From NCBI GenBank assembly GCA_036393335.1, contig DASWHD010000138.1:1-53503 (forward strand): a DNA stretch of 53,503 bases. Reading direction: 5' to 3'. The notes under the pieces are model-generated. The model was not told the DNA's origin, did not search any database, and saw nothing but the letters and a program-made list of their open reading frames with translations. Source of the stretch: DASWHD01 sp036393335 (GTDB lineage Bacteria > CG2-30-53-67 > CG2-30-70-394). Positions 32,537-42,180 of the stretch are shown piece by piece (the stretch's first letter is position 1; each line of letters opens with the position of its first letter). Both the position numbers and the translations under genes were made by a program.

Positions 32537-33895
32537 ATGCCGATCGACCCGGATACGATCGTCGCAATCGCCACGCCGAGGGGATCGGGCGCCGTAGGGG
32601 TGGTGCGGCTCTCCGGAGATCGGGTGCCCGGCCTCCTCGCGCGTCATCTACGGTGGCGGTCGGGGCGGCAGCCGGCACCGCGGTCGATGGGGTGCGCAGC
32701 GTTTATTGATGACGCCGGCGCCGTGGTGGACGATGTCTTGGCGGTCTACTTTCCCGCACCACGATCCTATACCGGAGAAGAGGTTGCGGAGATTCATGCC
32801 CATGGCAGCCCGATCGTCCTCGACACGATCGTGGCGAGCCTGACCGCTGGGGAGGCGCGCCTCGCCCGTCCGGGCGAGTTTACGGAGCGCGCCTTCCTCG
32901 CCGGAAAGATCGACCTAACCCAGGCGGAGGCGGTGCAGTCACTGATCGCCGCACGCTCGCGCGACGGCGCGGCCCTGGCGCAGCGTCTTCTGGGGGGTGA
33001 GCTCGGGCGGCGGATCGCCGCCTTGCAGGCGGCGCTGGTGGAGGTCGAGGCTGAGGTGGAGGCGCGGATCGACTTTATGGAGGAAGAACTCGACCTGGCG
33101 GCGGCCGACCAGTTGGCGCGGCGATTGGAGGTTCTTATCGCCCAGGTCGACCGCCTGCTTCATGGCTATGCGGCGGCCCGGCGCCTTGTGGCGGGTGTCC
33201 GGGTGGTTCTGGTCGGAGAAACGAACGTAGGGAAATCAAGTATTTTTAACCGATTACTGGAGGAAAGTCGGTCGATCGTGACCTCCGAGGCCGGTACCAC
33301 CCGCGATTACGTCGAGGTGGAAGTGGAGTGGCAGAGGATGGCCGTCCACCTGATTGATACGGCCGGGTGGCGGGTCGGGGAGAGCGTCGCCGAAGCGGAG
33401 GGGATCAGCCGCTCGCATCACGAGTTGGGACGAGCCGATCAAGTTCTCCACGTGGTTGACGCCAGCAGGCCGCAGGTGCGGCCCACGACCGCGGTGGAGC
33501 TACCGAATGTCCCGACCCTGGTGGTATGGAACAAGATCGACATCGGTCTCCCGAGCCCGCCCCCTGCGCTGGGGCTCGGCGGGGAGGTTCAGCCCGTATG
33601 TGCCTTGTCGGGAGAGGGCATCGAACGGGTACGCGACTGGGTGGTGGCGGCGGGACGGGGGGGAGTGAACGCGGACGCGGAGTCGTTGCTCTGCCTGCCG
33701 CGGCAGCGCGACGCCATGCGACGCGCGCGGCGGGCGTTGGCTGCGGCACAACACGGCCTGGCGGCGGATGAGTCGCCTGAGCTGATCGCCTTCGAATTGC
33801 GCGACGCCCAGGAGGCCCTCGGGGAGATCGTGGGGCTGAAGACCGGCGAAGCGGTACTGGACGCCATCTTCAGTCGCTTCTGCGTCGGAAAATAG
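32537..33895 (+). CDS. mnmE: tRNA uridine-5-carboxymethylaminomethyl(34) synthesis GTPase MnmE
   Basis: This 452-residue GTPase modifies U34 of certain tRNAs with MnmG. The N-terminal formyl-THF-binding domain has IATPRGSGAVGVVRLSG. The G domain has GETNVGKSSIFN, TTRDYVE, DTAGWR and NKID, where the P-loop usually reads GxPNxGKSS. The C-terminal FCVGK holds the conserved cysteine. Its partner mnmG lies downstream past a parS site. Confidence 0.97.
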   Translation: MPIDPDTIVAIATPRGSGAVGVVRLSGDRVPGLLARHLRWRSGRQPAPRSMGCAAFIDDAGAVVDDVLAVYFPAPRSYTGEEVAEIHAHGSPIVLDTIVASLTAGEARLARPGEFTERAFLAGKIDLTQAEAVQSLIAARSRDGAALAQRLLGGELGRRIAALQAALVEVEAEVEARIDFMEEELDLAAADQLARRLEVLIAQVDRLLHGYAAARRLVAGVRVVLVGETNVGKSSIFNRLLEESRSIVTSEAGTTRDYVEVEVEWQRMAVHLIDTAGWRVGESVAEAEGISRSHHELGRADQVLHVVDASRPQVRPTTAVELPNVPTLVVWNKIDIGLPSPPPALGLGGEVQPVCALSGEGIERVRDWVVAAGRGGVNADAESLLCLPRQRDAMRRARRALAAAQHGLAADESPELIAFELRDAQEALGEIVGLKTGEAVLDAIFSRFCVGK

Positions 33896-33983
33896 GGGAC
33901 CGTGAAGATTGGCGGCGAACCCTGTATGGTGCACCGCTGGCCGCCGGGACCCGGCGGGGCTGCCCGCGCATGGGAGGTTGCAA

Positions 33984-33999
33984 TGTTCCACGTGAAACA
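33984..33999. promoter_or_regulatory. parS: parS site 1 (ParB binding)
   Basis: TGTTCCACGTGAAACA differs from the canonical palindrome TGTTTCACGTGAAACA by one base in the left arm. It lies between mnmE and mnmG, 26 bases before mnmG, close to parA and parB and to the origin. Confidence 0.92.
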
Positions 34000-34025
34000 A
34001 CTCTGTAGGACCGGGTGATGAGCCG

Positions 34026-35909
34026 ATGTACCACGCCACCTCTTACGATGTGATCGTGGTCGGCGCGGGGCACGCCGGCTGCGAGGCGGCGCTTGCCGCG
34101 GCGCGCATGGGGTGCGCGACGGCGCTGTTTACCCTCAACCTCGACACCATCGCCCTGATGCCGTGCAATCCCGCGATCGGCGGACTCGCGAAGGGCCACT
34201 TGGTGCGAGAGATCGACGCCCTCGGTGGGGAGATGGGGCGCAACATCGACGCAACTGGCATACAGTTCCGCATGCTCAACACGTCCAAGGGCCCGGCAGT
34301 GCGCGCACTCCGGGCACAGGCCGACAAGTACGCCTACAAGCAACGGATGCGTGGCGTCGTTGAAGCGCAGCGGGGGCTCAACCTCAAGCAGGATCAAGTG
34401 GTGGAGGTGGTGATCGAGGACGGGCGGATCGCCGGGGTGCGCACCGAGCTTGGCTGGGAGTATCGGGCGCAGGCGGTGGTGGTCACCACGGGAACCTTTC
34501 TGAACGGCCTCCTGCACACCGGCGAGGTACGGCGGCCCGGCGGGCGCGCCGGGGAGGGGGCGGTGGCGGGGTTGGCGGCGTCGCTCGCGGCACACGGCTT
34601 TCCTCTGGCGCGGCTGAAGACCGGCACCTGTCCGCGAATCGACGGCCGGACCGTTGACTGGGAGCGGCTGGCGATCCAACCGGGCGATGCGGCACCGATC
34701 CCCTTCTCGCACACGACCTCTGCCCTGGAACAGTCACAGGTCCCGTGCCACATCACCCACACCAATACCGCCACGCACGACCTGATCCATGCCAACGCGG
34801 CGCGTAGCCCGATGTTCAACGGGCAGATCCGAGGGATCGGGCCGCGCTACTGCCCGTCCATCGAGGACAAGGTGTTCCGCTTCCCTGACCGGCAGAGCCA
34901 CCAGCTCTTCCTGGAACCGGAGGGGCGCGATACCTGCGAGGTGTATGTCAACGGCCTCTCCACGAGCCTCCCGGTCGATGTCCAGGTCGCCATGGTGCAT
35001 ACCATCGCCGGGCTGGAGGCGGCGGAGATCATGCGGCCGGGCTATGCCGTCGAGTATGACTTTGTACCACCGACGGAGCTGCACCGCTCCTTGGCCACAA
35101 AGCGCGTAGCAGGGCTGTTTTTTGCCGGGCAGATCAACGGTACGTCGGGCTACGAGGAGGCCGCGGCCCAGGGGATCATTGCGGGGATCAACGCGGTACG
35201 CCACGTTCGGGGTGAGACGCCGGTGATCATTGCACGCGACCAGGGCTACGTCGGGGTGTTGATCGACGACCTGGTGACCAAGGGCACGGCCGAGCCATAC
35301 CGGATGTTCACCTCGCGTGCAGAGTACCGCCTCCTGTTGCGTCACGACAACGCCGACCACCGGTTGACACCCCTGGGCCACGCCCTTGGCCTGGTTGACG
35401 ACCACGGATTCGATGCCTTCCGGGAACGCCAGGCGCGGCTGGCCGCTGAGATGCAACGCCTTGAGACGACGCGCATCGCGCCGGCGCCGGCGGTCGATCG
35501 CCATCTGGCCGCAGTGGGCAGTGCCCCGCTCGTCCGAACGACCACCCTTGCCGAGCTCCTGAAGCGCCCGGGACTGGATTATGCGGCGGTGGCGCAGGTC
35601 GATCCGGATCGCCCGGTGGGCCTCGGGGATCTGGGGGAGATGGCGGCGATCGCGATTAAGTATCAGGGGTATATTGACCGCCAGGCGCGATCGGTGGAGC
35701 GGATGCGGCGCCTGGAGGGGACGGAGATCCCCGCGGAGTTCGACTTCGACGCGATCGGAGGTCTCTCCACGGAGGTGCGCCAGAAGCTCGCCGCGGTACG
35801 GCCGCGTACGGTCGGCCAGGCCGGCCGGATCGCCGGCGTGACCCCAGCGGCCATCTCCCTCTTGTTGGTATACCTACGCGGCCGCGGGCTGGTCACGACG
35901 GCCTCGTAG
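34026..35909 (+). CDS. mnmG: tRNA uridine-5-carboxymethylaminomethyl(34) synthesis enzyme MnmG
   Basis: This 627-residue FAD enzyme works with MnmE in wobble uridine modification. The N-terminal dinucleotide fold is VVGAGHAGCEAALAAARMG. MPCNPAIGGLAKGHLVREIDALGGEMG and AGQINGTSGYEEAAAQG are near-invariant family runs. GidA_assoc-type helical sequence fills the C-terminus. It has normal length and a clear ATG. Confidence 0.97.
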   Translation: MYHATSYDVIVVGAGHAGCEAALAAARMGCATALFTLNLDTIALMPCNPAIGGLAKGHLVREIDALGGEMGRNIDATGIQFRMLNTSKGPAVRALRAQADKYAYKQRMRGVVEAQRGLNLKQDQVVEVVIEDGRIAGVRTELGWEYRAQAVVVTTGTFLNGLLHTGEVRRPGGRAGEGAVAGLAASLAAHGFPLARLKTGTCPRIDGRTVDWERLAIQPGDAAPIPFSHTTSALEQSQVPCHITHTNTATHDLIHANAARSPMFNGQIRGIGPRYCPSIEDKVFRFPDRQSHQLFLEPEGRDTCEVYVNGLSTSLPVDVQVAMVHTIAGLEAAEIMRPGYAVEYDFVPPTELHRSLATKRVAGLFFAGQINGTSGYEEAAAQGIIAGINAVRHVRGETPVIIARDQGYVGVLIDDLVTKGTAEPYRMFTSRAEYRLLLRHDNADHRLTPLGHALGLVDDHGFDAFRERQARLAAEMQRLETTRIAPAPAVDRHLAAVGSAPLVRTTTLAELLKRPGLDYAAVAQVDPDRPVGLGDLGEMAAIAIKYQGYIDRQARSVERMRRLEGTEIPAEFDFDAIGGLSTEVRQKLAAVRPRTVGQAGRIAGVTPAAISLLLVYLRGRGLVTTAS

Positions 35910-35942
35910 GGGCTCGCCGCGGCCGATCGCCGAGCGAAGCCA

Positions 35943-36581
35943 GTGGGCAAGGGCCACGACCACGAGATCCGCGAGCACCTGCGGCACACGCTGGCGGCCA
36001 CGGGTAGCGCGGCATCGCCCGATGCGGTCGAACGGCTTGCGGTCTACGTCCAGGAGCTGACGCGCTGGAGTCGGCGGATGAGCCTGACCACGCTGGATCC
36101 AATTGCGATCGTTGATCGGCTAGTCCAGCCCTCTCTGGCTCTGGCCGCCCTCCCCCCCTACCGGTCGGCGGCGGCCGTGGCCGATCTGGGCAGCGGCGGC
36201 GGCATCCCCGGGGTGCCGCTGCAGATCGTGGCGCCGCGGCCACGCTTCGTGCTGATCGAGGCGCGCCAGAGGCGCGCGGCCTTCCTCCGTCACATCGTGC
36301 GCGTCTGCCGGCTGCAGGGGGTGGAGGTCGTGGAGGGACGGGCGGAGGCCATCGTCTGGGCACCAGAGCAGCGGGTCGATCTGGTGGTGTGTCGGGCGGT
36401 GGCACCGGCCGTCACCGCGCTGCAGTGGTGTATTGGCCTGGTGCGGCTCGGCGGCAGTGTGGCGATCGCCGCCGGCGGCGAGGCGGCCACGGAGTCGGAC
36501 CTGCCGGCCGGTTGGGAAGCGCTTCCAAGGGGGTCGAGCCAAGCTTGGGCAGCCCTCCTCTACCGGCGCTGTTCCACGTGA
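35943..36581 (+). CDS. rsmG: 16S rRNA (guanine527-N7)-methyltransferase RsmG
   Basis: This 212-residue SAM-dependent enzyme has motif I VADLGSGGGIPGVPLQI and FVLIEARQRRAAFLRHI, typical of RsmG/GidB. It methylates G527 of 16S rRNA. The start is GTG at 35943. Its TGA stop lies inside parS site 2, so the gene end and the partition site share bases. Confidence 0.93.
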   Translation: MGKGHDHEIREHLRHTLAATGSAASPDAVERLAVYVQELTRWSRRMSLTTLDPIAIVDRLVQPSLALAALPPYRSAAAVADLGSGGGIPGVPLQIVAPRPRFVLIEARQRRAAFLRHIVRVCRLQGVEVVEGRAEAIVWAPEQRVDLVVCRAVAPAVTALQWCIGLVRLGGSVAIAAGGEAATESDLPAGWEALPRGSSQAWAALLYRRCST

Positions 36582-36585
36582 AACA
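36570..36585. promoter_or_regulatory. parS: parS site 2 (ParB binding)
   Basis: It has the same 16-base sequence as site 1, TGTTCCACGTGAAACA, and covers the last codons of rsmG about 130 bases before parA. Two sites 2.6 kb apart near the origin fit ParB loading for chromosome partition. Confidence 0.92.
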
Positions 36586-36718
36586 ATCGGCCTGGTAACC
36601 GGCCGGGGATCCGCGCTACCCTCTTTGAGCGCAGGACGGGGTCGCCGGTCGTTCTCCGATCTTGTGGTGTAATTTCTGCACAATAACCTGTAATCAATAG
36701 ATCGGTTGGTTGATGTTT

Positions 36719-37509
36719 ATGGCACGTTGTATCGCCATCGCGAACCAGAAAGGGGGCGTGGGGAAGACCACGACCACGGTCAATCTCGCCGCCGCCCTGG
36801 CAGCCACGGAACGCCGCGTGCTGGTGGTGGACGCCGATCCGCAGGCCAACACCACCGGCGGCCTCGGGCAGCGCTCCACCGATCCGCGGCCGAGTCTCTA
36901 CGATGCCCTGCTCGACGGCTGTGCCCTGGGCGAGGTGGTGATGCACACCTCGTTCCCCCATCTCGACCTGGTGCCGTCCGACATCGGTTTGAGCGGTGCG
37001 GAGATCGAGCTCGTCGGCCGGGCCGAGCGAGAATTCGTCCTGCGGCGCGTCCTGGCGCCGCTGCGCGGCGAGTACCAATTCATCCTCATCGACTGCCCAC
37101 CATCCCTGGGATTGATCACCGTCAACGCCCTCACCGCCGCCGACGCGGTGCTCATTCCACTGCAGTGCGAGTATTACGCCCTGGAGGGGCTGAGCCTGAT
37201 CACCAACACGGTGCAGCTCATCCAGCGCAGCCTCAATCCGCGGCTCACCATCGAGGGTCTGTTGCTAACTATGTTCGACGGTCGAAATAATCTCTCAAAT
37301 CAGGTCGTTAAAGACGTAAAGGCCCACTTTCATGGAGCCATCTTCGAGACCGTCGTGCCGCGCAACGTGCGCCTCTCGGAGGCGCCGAGCCACGGCCTGC
37401 CGATCCTCCAGTACGACATCCGCTCCAAGGGCGCGCAGGCCTACATGAGCCTTGCCTGTGAGGTGCTGGCCAAAGAAGTCGATCGCCCCCCGCTCCAGGA
37501 GGTCTCCCC

Positions 37510-37513
<4 letters not shown>
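36719..37513 (+). CDS. parA: Chromosome partitioning ATPase ParA (Soj)
   Basis: This 264-residue deviant Walker ATPase has IANQKGGVGKTTTTVNLAAALA with the signature lysine, DADPQANTT and DCPPSLGLITVNAL. It cycles on the nucleoid to segregate ParB-parS complexes. MARCIAIANQKGG is the usual beginning, so ATG 36719 is chosen; ATG 36713 adds two residues. It is translationally coupled to parB. Confidence 0.96.
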
Positions 37514-38400
<887 letters not shown>

Positions 38401-38405
38401 CGCCC

Positions 38406-39113
38406 TTACCCGGTGAGCCGGCCGGTGGCGTCCAGGGCGGCGACCACGGCGGCGAGCTCCGGCGGCAGGGGGGACTCGATGTGGATCGCGCGGCCGGTGC
38501 GGGGATGGCGCAGGCACAGCTCGGCGGCGTGGAGGAAGAGGCGAGTCAGGCCGTAGCGGCGGCGCATCAGCCGGTTGAAGGTGGCGTTGCCGTAGCGCGG
38601 GTCGCCGGCGATCGGGTGGCCGGCGTGGCGGCAGTGGACCCGGAGTTGGTGGGTGCGACCGGTGTGGGGCGTGAGCCCGACGAGGGTCGCCGGACGCCAG
38701 GTGGCGACGGTCCGGTAGTCGGTGGTGGCGGGACTGCCGGTCGCCGTGACTCGCACCTTGCCTCCGCCGGCGTCGGCGGCCCTAGGATCGGCGCGCTCCA
38801 GGGGCGCAGCGAAGCGCCCGGTGGCTGGGTGCAGGGCGCCTTGCACCACTGCGAGATAGGTCTTGGTGACACTCCCCTGGAGGAACTGGACGTGGAGGGC
38901 CGCGAGATTCTCCGGCCGGGCGAGGACCAAGAGGCCGCTGGTGGCGGCGTCGAGGCGGTGGGCGGGCTGCCAGCCGGTGTGGCCTATGGCGCGGAGCCAG
39001 GCGAGAAGGGTGGTGGCGGGGTCGATACCGCTGCCACCGTGCACGGCCACGCCGGGGGGCTTATCCACCACCAGTAGCGAGTCGTCATGGAACAGGATCG
39101 GCAGGGTGCTCAT
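38406..39113 (-). CDS. RluA-family pseudouridine synthase
   Basis: The 235-residue enzyme isomerises uridine in rRNA or tRNA. The catalytic aspartate is D55 in HRLDAATSGLLVLA. LVVDKPPGVAVHGG, TKTYLAVVQG and TGRTHQLRVHCRHAGHPIAGDPRYG complete the family pattern. There is no N-terminal S4 domain, so it is closer to RluA/TruC-like than to RluC/RluD. The exact target base is not predictable. It converges with parB, five bases apart. Confidence 0.88.
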   Translation of the reverse strand: MSTLPILFHDDSLLVVDKPPGVAVHGGSGIDPATTLLAWLRAIGHTGWQPAHRLDAATSGLLVLARPENLAALHVQFLQGSVTKTYLAVVQGALHPATGRFAAPLERADPRAADAGGGKVRVTATGSPATTDYRTVATWRPATLVGLTPHTGRTHQLRVHCRHAGHPIAGDPRYGNATFNRLMRRRYGLTRLFLHAAELCLRHPRTGRAIHIESPLPPELAAVVAALDATGRLTG

Positions 39114-39148
39114 GGACCTGGCCGCCACTATACTGGGTCCGATCCCTC

Positions 39149-40789
39149 TTGGAGGTGCCCTCCATCAACCAGACCATCCACGGGAATTGCCACGGCCTGA
39201 AGGCGAGCGAGCTGCACCAACTCGAGCGCCTCTACCGGCGGCGTATGGGTCGGGGGGAGTGGATCAGCCCGGAGGCGGCGCGGCAGCTTACCGAGGTCTC
39301 CCATCGCCTCGGCCGGCAGGTGGGACTGCTGATCGCCCGCGACGGTAAGGTGACCCACGTGATCCTCGGCGACCAGCGCCAGATCACCATCCCCCAGCTC
39401 GAGAAGTACCGCGTCGGGCCGCAACGCCTGAAGGGGCTACGCCTGGTGCACACGCACCTGCGCGGCGAACCCCTCTCGAAGGACGACCTGGCCGACCTGG
39501 CGCTGCTGCGCCTCGATCTGATTGCGGCCCTTACCCTCACCCCGGACGGTCTGCCCGGCGAGGCGAGCATCGCCCATCTGCAGCCGGCGGGCGCCGAAGA
39601 GGCACCCTACGCCGTGTTGCCGACGGTCCATTTCCATAGCATGGATCTCGACTTCGACGCCTTCATCGAGGAGCTGGAGGGATCGTTGCGCGCCGCTTTC
39701 GACGCAGTGGCGGTGGGGCGCCAGGAGGGCGCCGTGCTGCTCGGCATCTTCCCGCCGGCCACGGACAGCGACGACGCCATGGATGAGCTGGCGGCCTTGT
39801 GCCGTGCCTGCGGACTGACGCCCGTGGAGCGCGTGGTGCAGCACCGGGGCAAGGCGGATCCCAAGACTGTGTTCGGCAGCGGCAAGATGGTGGAGGTCAT
39901 CTCTACCGCCCTGCATCGTGGTGCCACCACCCTGGTCTTCCATCAGGACCTCACGCCGGCCCAGGTGAAGGAGATCACCGCCTTGAGCGAGCTGAAGGTG
40001 CTCGACCGCACCCAGGTCATCCTCGACATCTTCGCGCGCCAGGCGGGGACCCGCGCGGCCAAGCTGCGCGTGGAGCTGGCCCAGCTCACCTACTTGAAGC
40101 CACGGCTCGTGGGATTGTCGCCGCAACTGTCACGTCTCGGCGGCGGCATCGGTACCCGGGGACCGGGCGAGACCAAGCTGGAGGTCGACCGGCGGCGCAT
40201 CGACGCGCGCATCGCCCACCTGACGCGCCAGCTCGCCTCCCTCGCCGCGGACCAGCAACTCCGCCGCGGCAAGCGGCTCAAGGCGGGGCTACCGATCCTG
40301 TCCATCGTCGGCTACACCAACGTGGGCAAGACCACCCTCCTCAACGCCCTCACCCAGTCGGTGTGCCTGGCGGCCGACCGGCCCTTCGCCACCCTCGACA
40401 CGGCGAGCCGGCGCCTGCGCTTCCCGCGCGAGCGGGAGGTGTTGATCACCGACACGGTGGGTTTCATCCGCGACCTGCCACCGGCCTTGTTCGGCTCGTT
40501 CAAGGCCACCCTCGATGAGCTGGCGGACGCCGATCTCCTGCTGCACGTCGTCGACTGCTCGGCCCCCGACTTCCGCGCCCAGATCGAGGCGGTGGACGGT
40601 GTGCTGGAAGAGCTGGGTCTCGTCGCCGTGCCGCGCCTGCTGGTGTTCAACAAGATCGACCGCCTCGACCCGGCACGCGCCGGCCACCTGTGCCGGGAGT
40701 GGCGGGCGATCGGCGTCGCCGCGGTGGATCGCGGCAGCCTCGGCTCCCTGACCGCGGCGCTGGAGGCGCGGCTCTTCGCCGCGGCGTAG
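39149..40789 (+). CDS. hflX: GTPase HflX, long form
   Basis: The 546-codon frame encodes a ribosome-splitting GTPase active under stress. Residues about 1-190 are an extra N-terminal domain (INQTIHGN, GLKASELHQLERLYRRR) found in long HflX forms of deltaproteobacteria and others. The HflX core begins near VERVVQHRGKADPKTVFGSGK. The G domain has GYTNVGKTTLLNAL, DTVGFIRDLP and NKID. The start is uncertain: TTG 39149 and GTG 39155 overlap a GGAGG whose spacing would better suit codon ATC at 39164. Confidence 0.92.
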   Translation: MEVPSINQTIHGNCHGLKASELHQLERLYRRRMGRGEWISPEAARQLTEVSHRLGRQVGLLIARDGKVTHVILGDQRQITIPQLEKYRVGPQRLKGLRLVHTHLRGEPLSKDDLADLALLRLDLIAALTLTPDGLPGEASIAHLQPAGAEEAPYAVLPTVHFHSMDLDFDAFIEELEGSLRAAFDAVAVGRQEGAVLLGIFPPATDSDDAMDELAALCRACGLTPVERVVQHRGKADPKTVFGSGKMVEVISTALHRGATTLVFHQDLTPAQVKEITALSELKVLDRTQVILDIFARQAGTRAAKLRVELAQLTYLKPRLVGLSPQLSRLGGGIGTRGPGETKLEVDRRRIDARIAHLTRQLASLAADQQLRRGKRLKAGLPILSIVGYTNVGKTTLLNALTQSVCLAADRPFATLDTASRRLRFPREREVLITDTVGFIRDLPPALFGSFKATLDELADADLLLHVVDCSAPDFRAQIEAVDGVLEELGLVAVPRLLVFNKIDRLDPARAGHLCREWRAIGVAAVDRGSLGSLTAALEARLFAAA

Positions 40790-40852
40790 GGCGGAACGCC
40801 GCAGGCGGTTCCGTCATGCCACGTCATCGCACGGTCGCGGATCGCCCTTCGG

Positions 40853-40872
40853 CCTGCCTGCCGGCAGGCAGG
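40853..40872. repeat. 20-bp perfect palindrome downstream of hflX
   Basis: CCTGCCTGCCGGCAGGCAGG is self-complementary across its whole length, 64 bases after the hflX stop. It could end hflX transcription as a stem without a T-run, or be part of a dispersed element together with the hairpins that follow. Confidence 0.6.
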
Positions 40873-40953
40873 GCATCCGCCCTGATATGGAGGGGGATGC
40901 CACGCGCCCCCCTCACCGCCCGGCGCAGGTCCGGGCGGCTTCACCCCCCCGTG

Positions 40954-41011
40954 GATGGCGGGTTCCTCGCCCGCCATCAGACCGTAGGTCGCGTCCCACG
41001 ACCTACGGTCT
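40954..41011. repeat. Two adjacent perfect hairpins
   Basis: GATGGCGGG-N7-CCCGCCATC (40954-40978) is followed without a gap by AGACCGTAGGTCG-N7-CGACCTACGGTCT (40979-41011). Both have 7-base loops. They occupy the 319-base gap between hflX and the fibronectin-type lipoprotein gene, in which I see no gene. Confidence 0.7.
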
Positions 41012-41108
41012 ACGCCGACGCCGGCACACCGTAGGCGGGCGGGAGCCCAGCAGGGTGGCTGGCGCGGCGGTCTTGCCCCCGCACGGGGTCAGGCGCCAGA
41101 GTCCGGCG

Positions 41109-42146
41109 ATGGAGCCGATCCGCCGAGCGATCCGCCGCGGTCTCGTCGCCGTCCTGGTCATGGCGGCGGTCGCCTGTGGCAAGAAGGCGGCACCACTGCC
41201 GCCGGGCATCAAGGCGCCGCCGCCCGTGGAGGGGTTCCGCGCGACGGTGCGCGGCTACGAGGTGCGTCTCTCGTGGTCGGCGGTGCCGCTGCGCGGGGGG
41301 GAGGAGCAACCCACGGACGTGACCCGTTACCTTCTGTACCGCGAGGATGTCCTGGCGCGGGAGGCGACCGACTGTGACTGTCGCCAGTGGGAGGTCCTGG
41401 ACACGGTCGACCTGGAGTATCCGGCCAACGCCTTCCTCGAGGATGGGCGGGTGGAGTACATCCTGCCCCTGGCCGCCTACGAGCGTTCGCGCGTGTATGC
41501 CTTTACCGTGGTGGCGCAGAATCGCTACGGGGTAGCCTCGCCCCTGGCGGAGGACCGCATCCTCAACGTGGGACCGCCGCCGCCGCCGGTGGCGGCCGTC
41601 GAGGCGAGCGTGGGTGAAACGTGGGTCGATCTTGCCTGGCCCGCGGTGCCCGGAGCGACCGCATACCGGCTGTACCGCTTCGCGCCCGGAGAGGAGCTTC
41701 CGGACACGCCGTATGCGACCGCCGACGCTACCCACTTCGTCGACCGGCAGGTGGTGCTCGACCAGCCCTACGCCTACGTGGTGACGGCCCTCGGCGAGGG
41801 GCGCTACCCCGCCGAGTCACGGCCGTCCCCCACCGTGGCCGCCACGCCGCATGACCTCACCGCCCCCGCCGCCCCGGCGGGGTTGATCGCCGTGCCGGCC
41901 GGGGCCGAGGTCCGCCTGTCGTGGGAGCCGGGTGGAGAAGAAGATCTGGCCGTCTATCGGGTGTGGCGCAGCGCTGGCTCGACGACCCCCGAGGCGGTGG
42001 CGCGGGTGGCCGCGGAGCGCACCAGCTTCACCGATCGCCCGCTGTCCCCCGGCACCTACCGCTACCACCTCACCGCCGTGGATCGGCACGACAACGAGTC
42101 GCCCCCGTCGCTCGAGGTGGCGGTGGAGGTGGTCCCGCGCGGTTAG
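41109..42146 (+). CDS. Lipoprotein with fibronectin type III domains
   Basis: The 345-residue protein has a basic N-terminus, a short hydrophobic segment and a probable lipidation site before CGKKAAPLPPG, a start also seen in LptM-like lipoproteins. Three fibronectin-type beta-sandwich repeats follow at about 38-155, 158-245 and 252-345 (for example VDLAWPAVPGATAYRLYRF and VRLSWEPGGEEDLAVYRVWRS). It is probably an envelope-anchored binding or structural protein. The lipobox MAAVAC is weak. The next gene is on the other strand. Confidence 0.75.
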   Translation: MEPIRRAIRRGLVAVLVMAAVACGKKAAPLPPGIKAPPPVEGFRATVRGYEVRLSWSAVPLRGGEEQPTDVTRYLLYREDVLAREATDCDCRQWEVLDTVDLEYPANAFLEDGRVEYILPLAAYERSRVYAFTVVAQNRYGVASPLAEDRILNVGPPPPPVAAVEASVGETWVDLAWPAVPGATAYRLYRFAPGEELPDTPYATADATHFVDRQVVLDQPYAYVVTALGEGRYPAESRPSPTVAATPHDLTAPAAPAGLIAVPAGAEVRLSWEPGGEEDLAVYRVWRSAGSTTPEAVARVAAERTSFTDRPLSPGTYRYHLTAVDRHDNESPPSLEVAVEVVPRG

Positions 42147-42180
42147 CCATCGCGGCGCGCCGGGCCCCGGTCGGCGGAGG

